A DNA stretch of 12,563 nt, taken from RGIG4097 sp964367645 (GTDB lineage: Bacteria; Bacillota; Clostridia; Christensenellales; CAG-917). The notes below the pieces were generated by a model that made no database searches, was not told where the DNA came from, and worked only from the letters and a program-made list of their open reading frames with translations. The stretch covers positions 1 through 12,563 of the forward strand of contig CAYIYN010000040.1 of the NCBI GenBank assembly GCA_964367645.1, read 5' to 3'. Positions within the stretch are counted from its first letter, which is position 1, and each line of letters opens with the position of its first letter. The translations under genes and the position numbers were made by a program. Shown piece by piece: positions 6,282-12,563 of this stretch.

Positions 6282-7322
6282 ATGGAAGGAATTATCAGCA
6301 GATTTTCAGGCGAGCAGGCGGAAATGCCCAAAAGAGTTATATCCGGCGTGCAACTTGACGAAGACGATCAGGAAAACTCCCTGCGCCCGAAAACCATGTC
6401 GGAATATGTCGGGCAGGCCAAAATAAAACATAATCTCGACGTATATATTTCGGCGGCGAAATCAAGGGGCGACGCCCTCGACCACGTTTTGCTTTACGGA
6501 CCTCCGGGATTGGGCAAAACAACCCTCGCGCACGTTATCGCAAACGAAATGAACGCGCAAGTAAAAGTGACGTCGGGTCCTGCCATTGAAAAGGCAGTAG
6601 ACCTTGCCGCAATGCTTACAAAACTGGAAAAAGGCGACATATTATTCATTGATGAAATCCACCGTTTGAACCGCAATATAGAAGAAATTTTGTACCCCGC
6701 AATGGAAGACTTTTCTTTGGATTTGGTAACCGGCACCGGCGCGATGGCAAGCAGCATAAGAATGGCACTAAAACATTTCACTCTCATAGGCGCGACAACC
6801 AAAGAGGGTATGCTGTCAAGCCCTTTGCGCGACCGTTTCGGAATTAAGTTCCGCCTAGAAACTTATAACCCCGAAGAACTGACAAAAATAATAAGACGTT
6901 CCGCCGGCATACTCAACACAACCATTGACAGCGATGCCGCGATAGAACTTGCAAAGCGAAGCAGAGGAACGCCGAGAGTGGCGAACAGACTTTTGAAGCG
7001 CGTGCGCGACTTTGCTCAGTACGAAAATCTTGACAAAGTCGACCTTGCCATAACAAAAAAAGCACTTGCCTTTATGGACGTTGACGAACTGGGTCTTGAT
7101 GTTGTTGACAGGGCTGTGCTTGATACGATTATTCACAAATTCGGCGGCGGTCCCGTTGGACTTGAAACCCTTGCCGCGGCGACCGGAGAAGATACAACCA
7201 CCATCGAAGAAGTTGTTGAACCTTTTCTCATTCAACTCGGATTTATCGCAAGAACACCCAGAGGAAGAGTTTGCACACCCAACGCCTACAGACATTTGGG
7301 CGTGCCTCACGGCGCAAATTGA
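6282..7322 (+). CDS. ruvB: Holliday junction branch migration helicase RuvB
   Basis: A 346-residue AAA+ motor that drives branch migration with RuvA. Seen: the typical entry LRPKTMSEYVGQ (35-45), Walker A GPPGLGKT (73-80), Walker B ILFIDEIHRL (120-129), a sensor-1 region LIGATTKEG, the arginine-finger segment SSPLRDRFGI (179-188), sensor-2 region GTPRVANRLLKRVRDFA, and the C-terminal winged-helix DNA-binding domain ending in RTPRGRVCTPNAYRHLG. AAGAGG (6271-6276) lies 5 bp before ATG and overlaps the ruvA stop; the intergenic space is 9 bp. This completes a ruvC-ruvA-ruvB cluster. Confidence 0.98.
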   Translation: MEGIISRFSGEQAEMPKRVISGVQLDEDDQENSLRPKTMSEYVGQAKIKHNLDVYISAAKSRGDALDHVLLYGPPGLGKTTLAHVIANEMNAQVKVTSGPAIEKAVDLAAMLTKLEKGDILFIDEIHRLNRNIEEILYPAMEDFSLDLVTGTGAMASSIRMALKHFTLIGATTKEGMLSSPLRDRFGIKFRLETYNPEELTKIIRRSAGILNTTIDSDAAIELAKRSRGTPRVANRLLKRVRDFAQYENLDKVDLAITKKALAFMDVDELGLDVVDRAVLDTIIHKFGGGPVGLETLAAATGEDTTTIEEVVEPFLIQLGFIARTPRGRVCTPNAYRHLGVPHGAN

Positions 7323-7324
7323 TT

Positions 7325-7353
7325 TTGACATAAACAGCGTTTTATTTTACATA
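7325..7353 (+). promoter_or_regulatory. Possible weak promoter before queA
   Basis: A perfect -35 hexamer TTGACA (7325-7330) directly follows the ruvB stop. The hexamer at 17 bp spacing is only TACATA (7348-7353), which lacks the conserved final T, so this is tentative. It would allow queA-tgt to be transcribed apart from ruvCAB. Confidence 0.25.
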
Positions 7354-7417
7354 TGCGACTGATAAAATGCTTTTTGGTGATATTACTATTGTCATCAAAC
7401 TGACGAAAACGGATAGA

Positions 7418-8449
7418 ATGGACGGACTGAAAACACACGATTATTATTACGATTTGCCTGAAGAACTTATTGCTCAAACTCCCGTTGAGCCGCGCGACAG
7501 CAGTAGGCTTTTGGTGTATGACAAAGCAAAAGACGAGATTACTCACACGCATTTTTACGATATCGGCTCTTTTTTGAAGAAAGGCGATTTGCTTGTCATA
7601 AACAACACAAGAGTTATCCCCGCACGTATTTTCGGGCACGTAGACGGCAGAGAAAGTGTCTTTGAAATTTTGCTTTTGAAACGGTTGGATTACACTCGGT
7701 GGGAAGCGATTATGCGCCCTGCAAAAAAGGCGAAAACGGGCACGGTGATACACATATCGGACGAACTTTGCGCAACGGTCGAAAGCATTGGCGATTACGG
7801 CGTCAGGACTGTGAATTTCCAATTTGAGGGTGTTTTTGAAGATATCCTTTCGCGCGTCGGCAATATGCCTTTGCCGCCTTACATTCACGAAAAGTTGAAC
7901 GACAAAGAAAGATACCAAACGGTTTACAGCAAGATAGACGGATCGTCTGCCGCACCCACCGCAGGATTGCATTTCGTTCCCGAACTTATGGAAAAACTAA
8001 AAGAGCAGGGAGTGGAATTTGCAACTGTTTTACTCCATATCGGGCTTGGAACTTTCCGACCCGTAAAAGCCGAAAATATTTTGGAGCACGAAATGCACAC
8101 GGAGTATTACGAGGTTGGCGAGGACGCTGCAGAGAAGATTAACGCCGCAAAAAAAGAAGGCAGGCGTGTTATTGCCGTCGGCACAACGTCAGTTAGGACG
8201 CTGGAAACCGTTGCAGACGAAAACGGATTTGTAAAGCCTTGCAAGGGCGACACCAAAATTTTTATATATCCGAGCTACAAATTCAAGGCGGTGGACGCGC
8301 TTATAACCAACTTCCATTTGCCCGAAAGCACACTGATTATGCTTGTATCCGCGATTGTGGGGCGCGAGAAAACCCTTGAAATTTACAACACCGCAGTCAA
8401 AGAAAAATATCGTTTTTTCTCTTTCGGCGATAGTTGTTTCTTTGAATAA
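7418..8449 (+). CDS. queA: S-adenosylmethionine:tRNA ribosyltransferase-isomerase QueA
   Basis: A 343-residue QueA, which transfers and isomerises the ribosyl group of S-adenosylmethionine onto preQ1 in tRNA to form epoxyqueuosine. Family blocks in order: HDYYYDLPEELIAQTP near the start, RDSSRLLVYD, NNTRVIPAR (62-70), GNMPLPPYI (148-156), YQTVYSKIDGSSAAPTAG (166-183), the VGTTSVRTLE block (254-263), TNFHLPESTLIMLVSA (297-312) and the ending YRFFSFGDSCFF. ATG 7418 is chosen because the family N-terminus starts there. An in-frame ATG at 7367 would add 17 residues with no ribosome binding site. The Shine-Dalgarno before 7418 is weak (CGGATAG). tgt follows 11 bp downstream. Confidence 0.96.
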   Translation: MDGLKTHDYYYDLPEELIAQTPVEPRDSSRLLVYDKAKDEITHTHFYDIGSFLKKGDLLVINNTRVIPARIFGHVDGRESVFEILLLKRLDYTRWEAIMRPAKKAKTGTVIHISDELCATVESIGDYGVRTVNFQFEGVFEDILSRVGNMPLPPYIHEKLNDKERYQTVYSKIDGSSAAPTAGLHFVPELMEKLKEQGVEFATVLLHIGLGTFRPVKAENILEHEMHTEYYEVGEDAAEKINAAKKEGRRVIAVGTTSVRTLETVADENGFVKPCKGDTKIFIYPSYKFKAVDALITNFHLPESTLIMLVSAIVGREKTLEIYNTAVKEKYRFFSFGDSCFFE

Positions 8450-8460
8450 AAGGATAAATT

Positions 8461-9567
8461 ATGCGTTTTGAAGTTTTGCACGAAGATAAAAACACCGGAG
8501 CGAGAACCGGTAGATTGTACACCGAACACGGAGTTATCGACACCCCGTGCTTTATGCCGGTCGGCACCAAGGCAACCGTAAAAGGACTGTCACCGGAAGA
8601 GGTGAGAGATACCGGCTCTAAAATTTTGCTTTCCAACACCTATCACCTCTATTTGCGCCCCGGACACGAACTTATCGAGCGGGCGGGCGGTCTGCACAAA
8701 TTTATGAATTGGGACGGTGCAATCTTAACAGACAGCGGCGGATTTCAAGTTTTTTCTCTTTCGTCTTTGAGAAAAATCACGGACGAAGGGATGGAGTTTA
8801 ACAGTTTCATCGACGGCAGCCGCCACTTCTTTTCGCCTGAAAAAGCGATGGAAATCCAACGTGCTTTGGGCAGTGACATAGTTATGGCATTTGATGAATG
8901 CACGGCACCCGATATCGAACACGACAAGGCACGCGACGCAATGGAGCGAACCTTAAAATGGCTGGACAGATGTAGCAAAGTTGAACTGAAACCGTATCAA
9001 ACTCTCTTCCCGATAATACAGGGCAATATATATCCCGACCTTAGACTTGAGAGTTTGGAACGCACCGTTCCGTACGCAACATGCGGCATAGCCATAGGCG
9101 GTTTATCGGTCGGCGAGAGTGCGGAAAAAATGTATGAAATGCTGGACGTGCTTCAGCCGCGACTGCCCAAAGAAATGCCTCACTATCTGATGGGCGTGGG
9201 CACGGCGGATTATATTGTCGAGGGCGTCGCACGTGGCGTGGATATGTTCGACTGCGTGTTGCCGACAAGAATTGCACGCAACGGAACGGCAATGGTAAAA
9301 GAGGGGTTTTTGACAATCAGGAACGCACCGTTTGCCGAGGATTTCACTCCTATCGAAGCCGATTGCGACTGCTATGCTTGCCGCAATTACACCCGTGCAT
9401 ACATCCGTCACCTTATAAAAGCCGACGAGATAATGGGCGGCAGATTGCTCTCGATTCACAATATCCGCTTCCTGCAACGCCTTTCCGCGGACATTCGTCA
9501 AGCAATAAACGAAGACCGTTATGCAACCTTCATAGAAGAATTTATGAAAAACTACACTTTAGGTTGA
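8461..9567 (+). CDS. tgt: tRNA-guanine transglycosylase (queuine/preQ1 tRNA-ribosyltransferase)
   Basis: A 368-residue TIM-barrel enzyme that swaps guanine 34 of GUN-anticodon tRNAs for preQ1, the step before QueA. Seen: LTDSGGFQVFSLS with D91, the substrate-binding MAFDEC with D145, the GGLSVGES loop (213-220), MGVGTADYIVEGV, the nucleophile D264 in DMFDCVLPTR (261-270), and the zinc site C302, C304, C307 (CDCYAC) and H333 (SIHNI). The start is set by AAAGGA (8449-8454) 6 bp before ATG. It sits directly after queA, forming a queuosine pair. The bacterial enzyme would use preQ1, but no preQ1 synthesis genes are in the window. Confidence 0.98.
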   Translation: MRFEVLHEDKNTGARTGRLYTEHGVIDTPCFMPVGTKATVKGLSPEEVRDTGSKILLSNTYHLYLRPGHELIERAGGLHKFMNWDGAILTDSGGFQVFSLSSLRKITDEGMEFNSFIDGSRHFFSPEKAMEIQRALGSDIVMAFDECTAPDIEHDKARDAMERTLKWLDRCSKVELKPYQTLFPIIQGNIYPDLRLESLERTVPYATCGIAIGGLSVGESAEKMYEMLDVLQPRLPKEMPHYLMGVGTADYIVEGVARGVDMFDCVLPTRIARNGTAMVKEGFLTIRNAPFAEDFTPIEADCDCYACRNYTRAYIRHLIKADEIMGGRLLSIHNIRFLQRLSADIRQAINEDRYATFIEEFMKNYTLG

Positions 9568-9587
9568 AAATCAATGTATAAATTTAG

Positions 9588-9615
9588 TTGCTTTTCAATT
9601 TGATTAGTGTATAAT
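9588..9615 (+). promoter_or_regulatory. Predicted sigma-A promoter of yajC
   Basis: A perfect -10 TATAAT (9610-9615) has a partial -35 TTGCTT (9588-9593) 16 bp upstream, in the only sizeable gap (99 bp) between tgt and yajC. It leaves a leader of roughly 45 bases before the yajC start. Confidence 0.55.
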
Positions 9616-9666
9616 ATAAACTAATTCAATCGGAATGGCAGTTGCTCATTCATATAAGGAGAAAAA

Positions 9667-10068
9667 ATGAACACTCAAACAATTATGTATATTATCATCG
9701 GCGTCGTACTCGTTTTGATGATTGTTCTCACTATCGTTCCTCAAAAGAAACGCCAAAAACAACAACAGGCAATGATGAACGGTCTTACCGTCGGCACAAA
9801 AATTATGACCATCGGCAGACTCGTTGGCAAAATAACCCAAGTCAATGCAGACAACACCCTAGTCGTGAATGTAGGCACTGAAAACAACCCCACTCTCGTC
9901 GTTATCGACCGCAACGCAGTCGGTCTTGTTCTCGAAAACGTGGCAGCCCCCGCAGACGAAAGCGCTCCAATCGTGAGCGATGCGCCCGTAGAGTATGCCC
10001 CTCAAGAAGATGAGAAGGACGAGAAAAAAGATGTCTTTGGTGACATTGCAAATCTTGACGACAAATAA
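9667..10068 (+). CDS. yajC: Preprotein translocase subunit YajC
   Basis: A 133-residue single-pass membrane protein that belongs to the SecDF-YajC accessory complex of the Sec translocon. It has an N-terminal hydrophobic segment at about residues 6-25 (IMYIIIGVVLVLMIVLTIV), immediately followed by the family's basic PQKKRQKQQQ stretch and the small cytoplasmic domain VGTKIMTIGRLVGKITQVN, then a VVIDRNAVG block. A long acidic tail (EDEKDEKKD) is longer than in many members and low in complexity. A strong Shine-Dalgarno AAGGAG (9656-9661) lies 5 bp before ATG. It has its own promoter upstream and a strong terminator 21 bp after the stop, so it is probably transcribed alone. Confidence 0.92.
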   Translation: MNTQTIMYIIIGVVLVLMIVLTIVPQKKRQKQQQAMMNGLTVGTKIMTIGRLVGKITQVNADNTLVVNVGTENNPTLVVIDRNAVGLVLENVAAPADESAPIVSDAPVEYAPQEDEKDEKKDVFGDIANLDDK

Positions 10069-10089
10069 TTAAACATTAATTTGATTAAC

Positions 10090-10125
10090 ACAAAAACACT
10101 TCCGTGCACACGGAAGTGTTTTTGT
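10090..10125. terminator. Strong palindromic rho-independent terminator, probably bidirectional
   Basis: The left arm CAAAAACACTTCCGTG (10091-10106) and right arm CACGGAAGTGTTTTTG (10109-10124) are exact reverse complements around CA; one more A-T pair (10090/10125) extends the stem. The A and T runs sit at the foot of the stem on both strands, and GGTTTTT follows on the plus side. It lies between convergent genes, yajC (plus) and the TIGR04086-like gene (minus), and can serve both. Confidence 0.92.
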
Positions 10126-10237
10126 TGGTTTTTAGGGGAAAAGCGGCGAATCTAAGAGGAATGTCTAATTATTCAGACGTGGCTGATTTCGCATTTATAA
10201 CCCCCATACGAGTGTTTGGCTTGTTTATATTCATCGT

Positions 10238-10636
10238 TTATTTTCTGCGAAGCAACGTCGGGTGAAGATTCACGGATATCACTCCGCAAACTCCTCCGGC
10301 AACCGTAAGACAAATCAAATCTATCCAGTTGAAGTGCACATTTTTGAAACCGTCCAATGCGGCAAAAACAAAAAATGTCAGCAGCATAAACACAAGTCCC
10401 GAAACCGCGCCTTTTATTACTCCGTTTCGTTTGTTTGAAAATCCAAACAAACAGCCCAAAGCCAAAGATAAAATTTTTATTGCGTAGTTGACGGGAACGA
10501 TAATTTTCTCGTCGAGAGATGCCCACCTCACTATCAAAGCAAATATCAAAACGAGCGCAAGTGAAACCACAAGCCCGATAAGCACGGCTTTAAGACAGTC
10601 AACGCAGTCTTTTGAAAATTCCGATGAGTTTTTCAT
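10238..10636 (-). CDS. TIGR04086-like small membrane protein (YrzE type)
   Basis: A 132-residue protein with four predicted membrane helices at about 16-37, 45-65, 72-94 and 105-123, a short charged N-terminus and a basic C-terminus (LLRRK). The pattern of an N-terminal hydrophobic pair, a glycine-rich second helix (LSLALGCLFGFSNKRNGVIKG) and a SGLVF third helix fits the TIGR04086 family of uncharacterised Clostridia membrane proteins, which typically lies between yajC and secDF. That position is matched here, but the gene is inverted relative to its neighbours. No biochemical role is established. The start codon ATG (complement of 10634-10636) has no clear Shine-Dalgarno. The family call rests on topology and context and could be wrong. 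Confidence 0.75.
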   Translation of the reverse strand: MKNSSEFSKDCVDCLKAVLIGLVVSLALVLIFALIVRWASLDEKIIVPVNYAIKILSLALGCLFGFSNKRNGVIKGAVSGLVFMLLTFFVFAALDGFKNVHFNWIDLICLTVAGGVCGVISVNLHPTLLRRK

Positions 10637-10659
10637 AGTGCAGTGTATGCTAAATCGGC

Positions 10660-10673
10660 ACGTTATATGACGT
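10660..10673. promoter_or_regulatory. Possible operator: ACGT-N6-ACGT near-palindrome
   Basis: ACGTTATATGACGT is a palindrome in 12 of 14 positions (only the T/G pair fails). It lies 24 bp upstream of the minus-strand membrane protein start and overlaps a TATAAC-like element on that strand (10667 down to 10662). It could be a regulator binding site in the divergent region before secD. It is a single site, so this is tentative. Confidence 0.25.
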
Positions 10674-10720
10674 CGTTTGTCAGCCGAATTTCAAGTTTAC
10701 AGTGCATATTTAAGCCTCGA

Positions 10721-10747
10721 AAATCGGCTTAAATCCGCTGATTTTTT
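10721..10747 (+). terminator. Terminator-like hairpin with T-tract upstream of secD
   Basis: AAATCGGC (10721-10728) pairs with GCTGATTT (10737-10744), with one G-U pair, around the 8-base loop TTAAATCC. A run of six T (10742-10747) follows at the foot. An alternative overlapping stem pairs ATTTAAGCC (10708-10716) with GGCTTAAAT (10726-10734), so the two structures are mutually exclusive. No plus-strand gene between 10126 and here explains a terminator. It may insulate the secD promoter or end an unannotated transcript. Confidence 0.45.
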
Positions 10748-10748
10748 G

Positions 10749-10777
10749 TTGACTATTCACTTATCTAAGTTTATACT
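10749..10777 (+). promoter_or_regulatory. Predicted sigma-A promoter of secD-secF
   Basis: TTGACT (10749-10754) and TATACT (10772-10777), each one base from consensus, are separated by an ideal 17 bp. The expected start near 10784 leaves a leader of about 25 bases to the secD GTG, with the Shine-Dalgarno inside it. This is the best promoter match in the window. Confidence 0.75.
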
Positions 10778-10808
10778 ATTTATGTTTATTATTATGGAGG
10801 TCAACCCC

Positions 10809-12146
10809 GTGAGCAAGAAGAAGTCAATCATAGTATTGTCGGTGGTAGCCGTCTTCATTGTTTTGATGGCGGTGTTCGCTGTTATCGAATTTCCGATAGG
10901 CAATACTGTTTATGATTACCACGGCTATGCCCGTACAATCAAGTTAGGTCTTGATATGTCCGGCGGCGTTTCCGCGGTATTTACGGTTCAAGAGGACGAA
11001 TTTGAAGATTTGGACACGCGTATTGAAGGCACTGTCGATTCTTTGCAAGAAATGCTCGTCTCCAAGGGCTATACCGAAGCAACCGTCACAAGAGGCACCA
11101 GCAGCAACGGATTAAATACTATTCGCGTTGAAGTTCCCGATATCGATGATCCCGAAACAGTTTTGGAGCTTATCGGACGTCCCGCCTCTTTGGAATTTAA
11201 GGGCGAAAACAGTGCGGAAGCCGAAGCGGTGATTATCGGACGCGAACATCTTGAAAACGCGTACGTGACTCTTGACGAAAACGGTAAATATGCCGTAGGC
11301 TTGAAATTCAACGATGCAGGCACCACTGCATTTGCGTCATTCACACAAGCATACGTAGGACAGCAAACCTATATCTATATCGATGGCGAATACTACACCA
11401 CGGTCACCGTAAACAGCGCCATCACAAACGGTTCGGCAATAATCACAAGCGGGTCAAGCGACGGCTATAAATACGACGAAGCCAAAGATTTTGCAACGCG
11501 CTTGCAGTCGGGCACTTTCGGGGTATCGCTTGAACAGACCGAAGTTAAGAACATATCGCCAACGCTTGGTGAAAGCGCAATCCAAAACGCACTCCTTGCC
11601 GGAATAATCGGCGTCGCTTTGATTTTTATCTTTATGGGGGTTGTATACCGCTTTATGGGGCTTGCCGCCGACATCGCGCTTTGCATCTATATCGTGCTTC
11701 TGCTGTGGTTCTGTTCGGTTTTGCCTTGGGTGCAATTGACACTCCCGGGCATCGCAGGCATATTGCTTTCGATAGGTATGGCAGTTGACGGCAACGTTAT
11801 TATTTTCGAGCGTATCCGTGACGAATATCGAAACTCCTCCAAACCATTGCAAACCACAATAAAGGCTGGTTACAAGCGCAGTTTGGGAGCCATCGTTGAC
11901 GGCAACGTAACAACCATAATCGGCGCAGTCGTGCTATGGGTTGTGGGTTCTGCGTCAGTCGTCGGCTTTGCAATTACGCTGTTTATCGGTATTATTTTGT
12001 CGATGTTCACCTGCCTTCTTATCACCAGATTAATTCTCCGGTGCTTCTTGCCTCTAACGGCGAAATTTGACAAAAAGGACAAATCGATAAACGAAAAACT
12101 GTATGCTCTAAAACGCGCACCTATTGCTGCTAAGGAGGAAAAGTAA
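10809..12146 (+). CDS. secD: Protein translocase subunit SecD
   Basis: A 445-residue RND-type membrane protein that, with SecF, uses the proton motive force to help release proteins from the Sec translocon on the outer face. Seen: one N-terminal membrane helix (about 8-28), the signature KLGLDMSGGVSAVF (45-58), a large external domain (to about 255, with IGRPASLEFKG and FNDAGTTAFA), then five membrane helices with TLPGIAGILLSIGMAVDGNV (311-330) and the cytoplasmic IIFERIRDEY. GTG 10809 is chosen because GGAGG (10796-10800) lies 8 bp upstream. An ATG at 10794 overlaps that site and an in-frame TTG at 10677 lies before the promoter. The external domain is compact compared with proteobacterial SecD, as usual in Gram-positives. 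secF starts after one intervening base. Confidence 0.97.
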   Translation: MSKKKSIIVLSVVAVFIVLMAVFAVIEFPIGNTVYDYHGYARTIKLGLDMSGGVSAVFTVQEDEFEDLDTRIEGTVDSLQEMLVSKGYTEATVTRGTSSNGLNTIRVEVPDIDDPETVLELIGRPASLEFKGENSAEAEAVIIGREHLENAYVTLDENGKYAVGLKFNDAGTTAFASFTQAYVGQQTYIYIDGEYYTTVTVNSAITNGSAIITSGSSDGYKYDEAKDFATRLQSGTFGVSLEQTEVKNISPTLGESAIQNALLAGIIGVALIFIFMGVVYRFMGLAADIALCIYIVLLLWFCSVLPWVQLTLPGIAGILLSIGMAVDGNVIIFERIRDEYRNSSKPLQTTIKAGYKRSLGAIVDGNVTTIIGAVVLWVVGSASVVGFAITLFIGIILSMFTCLLITRLILRCFLPLTAKFDKKDKSINEKLYALKRAPIAAKEEK

Positions 12147-12147
12147 T

Positions 12148-12563
12148 ATGAAAAACACGAAATTCCTCGATTATTTGCACAATTTCAAAATTTGCGAAAG
12201 AGATAAGATTTGGTTCACCATTCCCGTTATTTTTATCGTCATTGCATTGCTTGTCATAATAATCTTAGGTTCGACGACAGGCAGTTATACAAACGCAATC
12301 AACATTGGCATAGACTTTGAAGGCGGCACAGTACTAAACGTCAGGCTTGGACAGGACGCTATTGACAACTATGACGAAAACCGACGTCTTATCACAAACG
12401 AGATTGAAAAATACGGCGTAACAGTCAGTTACGTTCAGCAGCAGACGGCAAACACAGCCTCGGATTCTTCTATATCTTTCAGATATAAGAACATTTCCAA
12501 AAACGACACCGAAATTGCCAATCTTAATCAGGAAATAATCAACGCAGTTGATGCAATATATCC
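12148..12563 (+). CDS. secF: Protein translocase subunit SecF (3' truncated by window edge)
   Basis: The first 138 codons of SecF, open at the right edge. It has a short cytoplasmic N-terminus, a membrane helix at about residues 24-43 (FTIPVIFIVIALLVIIILG), and the SecF signature GIDFEGGT that opens the external domain, followed by an α/β region (ITNEIEKYGVTVSYVQQQ). AAGGAGG (12132-12138) lies 9 bp before ATG and the gene starts one base after the secD stop, so both are co-transcribed from the promoter at 10749. The rest of the family's membrane helices are outside the window. Confidence 0.95.
   Translation, partial: MKNTKFLDYLHNFKICERDKIWFTIPVIFIVIALLVIIILGSTTGSYTNAINIGIDFEGGTVLNVRLGQDAIDNYDENRRLITNEIEKYGVTVSYVQQQTANTASDSSISFRYKNISKNDTEIANLNQEIINAVDAIY

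Noticed and set aside
7323..7417. preQ1 riboswitch before queA
   Set aside because: No pseudoknot-type preQ1 core or A-rich tail could be recognised; only a 4-bp stem (GTCA/TGAC) is visible.
9564..9605. Inverted repeat after tgt (TTGAAAA/TTTTCAA) as a terminator
   Set aside because: It has a seven-pair AT-rich stem with a 21-base loop and no T-run; too weak to call.
10677..10808. N-terminal extension of secD from TTG 10677 or ATG 10794
   Set aside because: The TTG lies upstream of the predicted promoter, and the ATG overlaps the Shine-Dalgarno that serves GTG 10809. The family N-terminus fits MSKKK.

Overview
The window reads as chromosomal housekeeping DNA from a bacterium of the Bacillota, most likely Clostridia. 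The grounds are the gene order ruvC-ruvA-ruvB-queA-tgt-yajC, then a small TIGR04086-like membrane protein gene, then secD-secF, together with a ClpC-type Clp ATPase and strong AGGAGG-like ribosome binding sites. A run of exactly 100 N (929-1028) is a scaffolding gap, so this is probably a draft or metagenome-assembled genome. I see no rRNA, tRNA, CRISPR array, phage or transposase gene. Both ends cut through genes: clpC at the left and secF at the right.

Layout. 1-389 is the 3' end of clpC. 499-882 is hpf, a ribosome hibernation factor of the short type with its own promoter. 898-1190 holds an 86-bp direct repeat split by the N run. 1127-1930 is a xylose-isomerase-like TIM-barrel protein that overlaps pgi (1908-3299) by 23 bp. 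3319-3472 holds three copies of a 54-57 bp tandem repeat. 3493-5647 is a tightly overlapping run of yfbR-like 5'-nucleotidase, a degenerate MalK-type ABC ATPase and ruvC. ruvA, ruvB, queA and tgt follow. yajC (9667-10068) has its own promoter and ends at a strong palindromic terminator. The TIGR04086-like gene (10238-10636) lies on the minus strand and converges on yajC. secD (from GTG 10809, with a near-consensus promoter) and the start of secF finish the window.

Functionally the region groups protein quality control and ribosome dormancy (ClpC, HPF), sugar metabolism (Pgi and the TIM-barrel protein), nucleotide clean-up and Holliday junction processing (YfbR-like, RuvCAB), queuosine tRNA modification (QueA, Tgt) and Sec export (YajC, SecD, SecF).

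The most unusual object is the 352-residue ABC protein at 4095-5153. It keeps a perfect Walker A and a MalK-like C-terminal region. The Q-loop Gln, both signature glycines, the catalytic Glu after Walker B, the D-loop and the H-switch His are all replaced. No permease or binding-protein gene is nearby, and the gene is translationally overlapped with ruvC. It looks like an ATP-binding pseudo-ATPase of unknown role. Other points of interest are the duplicated gene start at the assembly gap, the three-unit intergenic repeat, the short HPF, and the inverted TIGR04086-like gene with an unexplained palindrome and terminator-like hairpin between it and secD.
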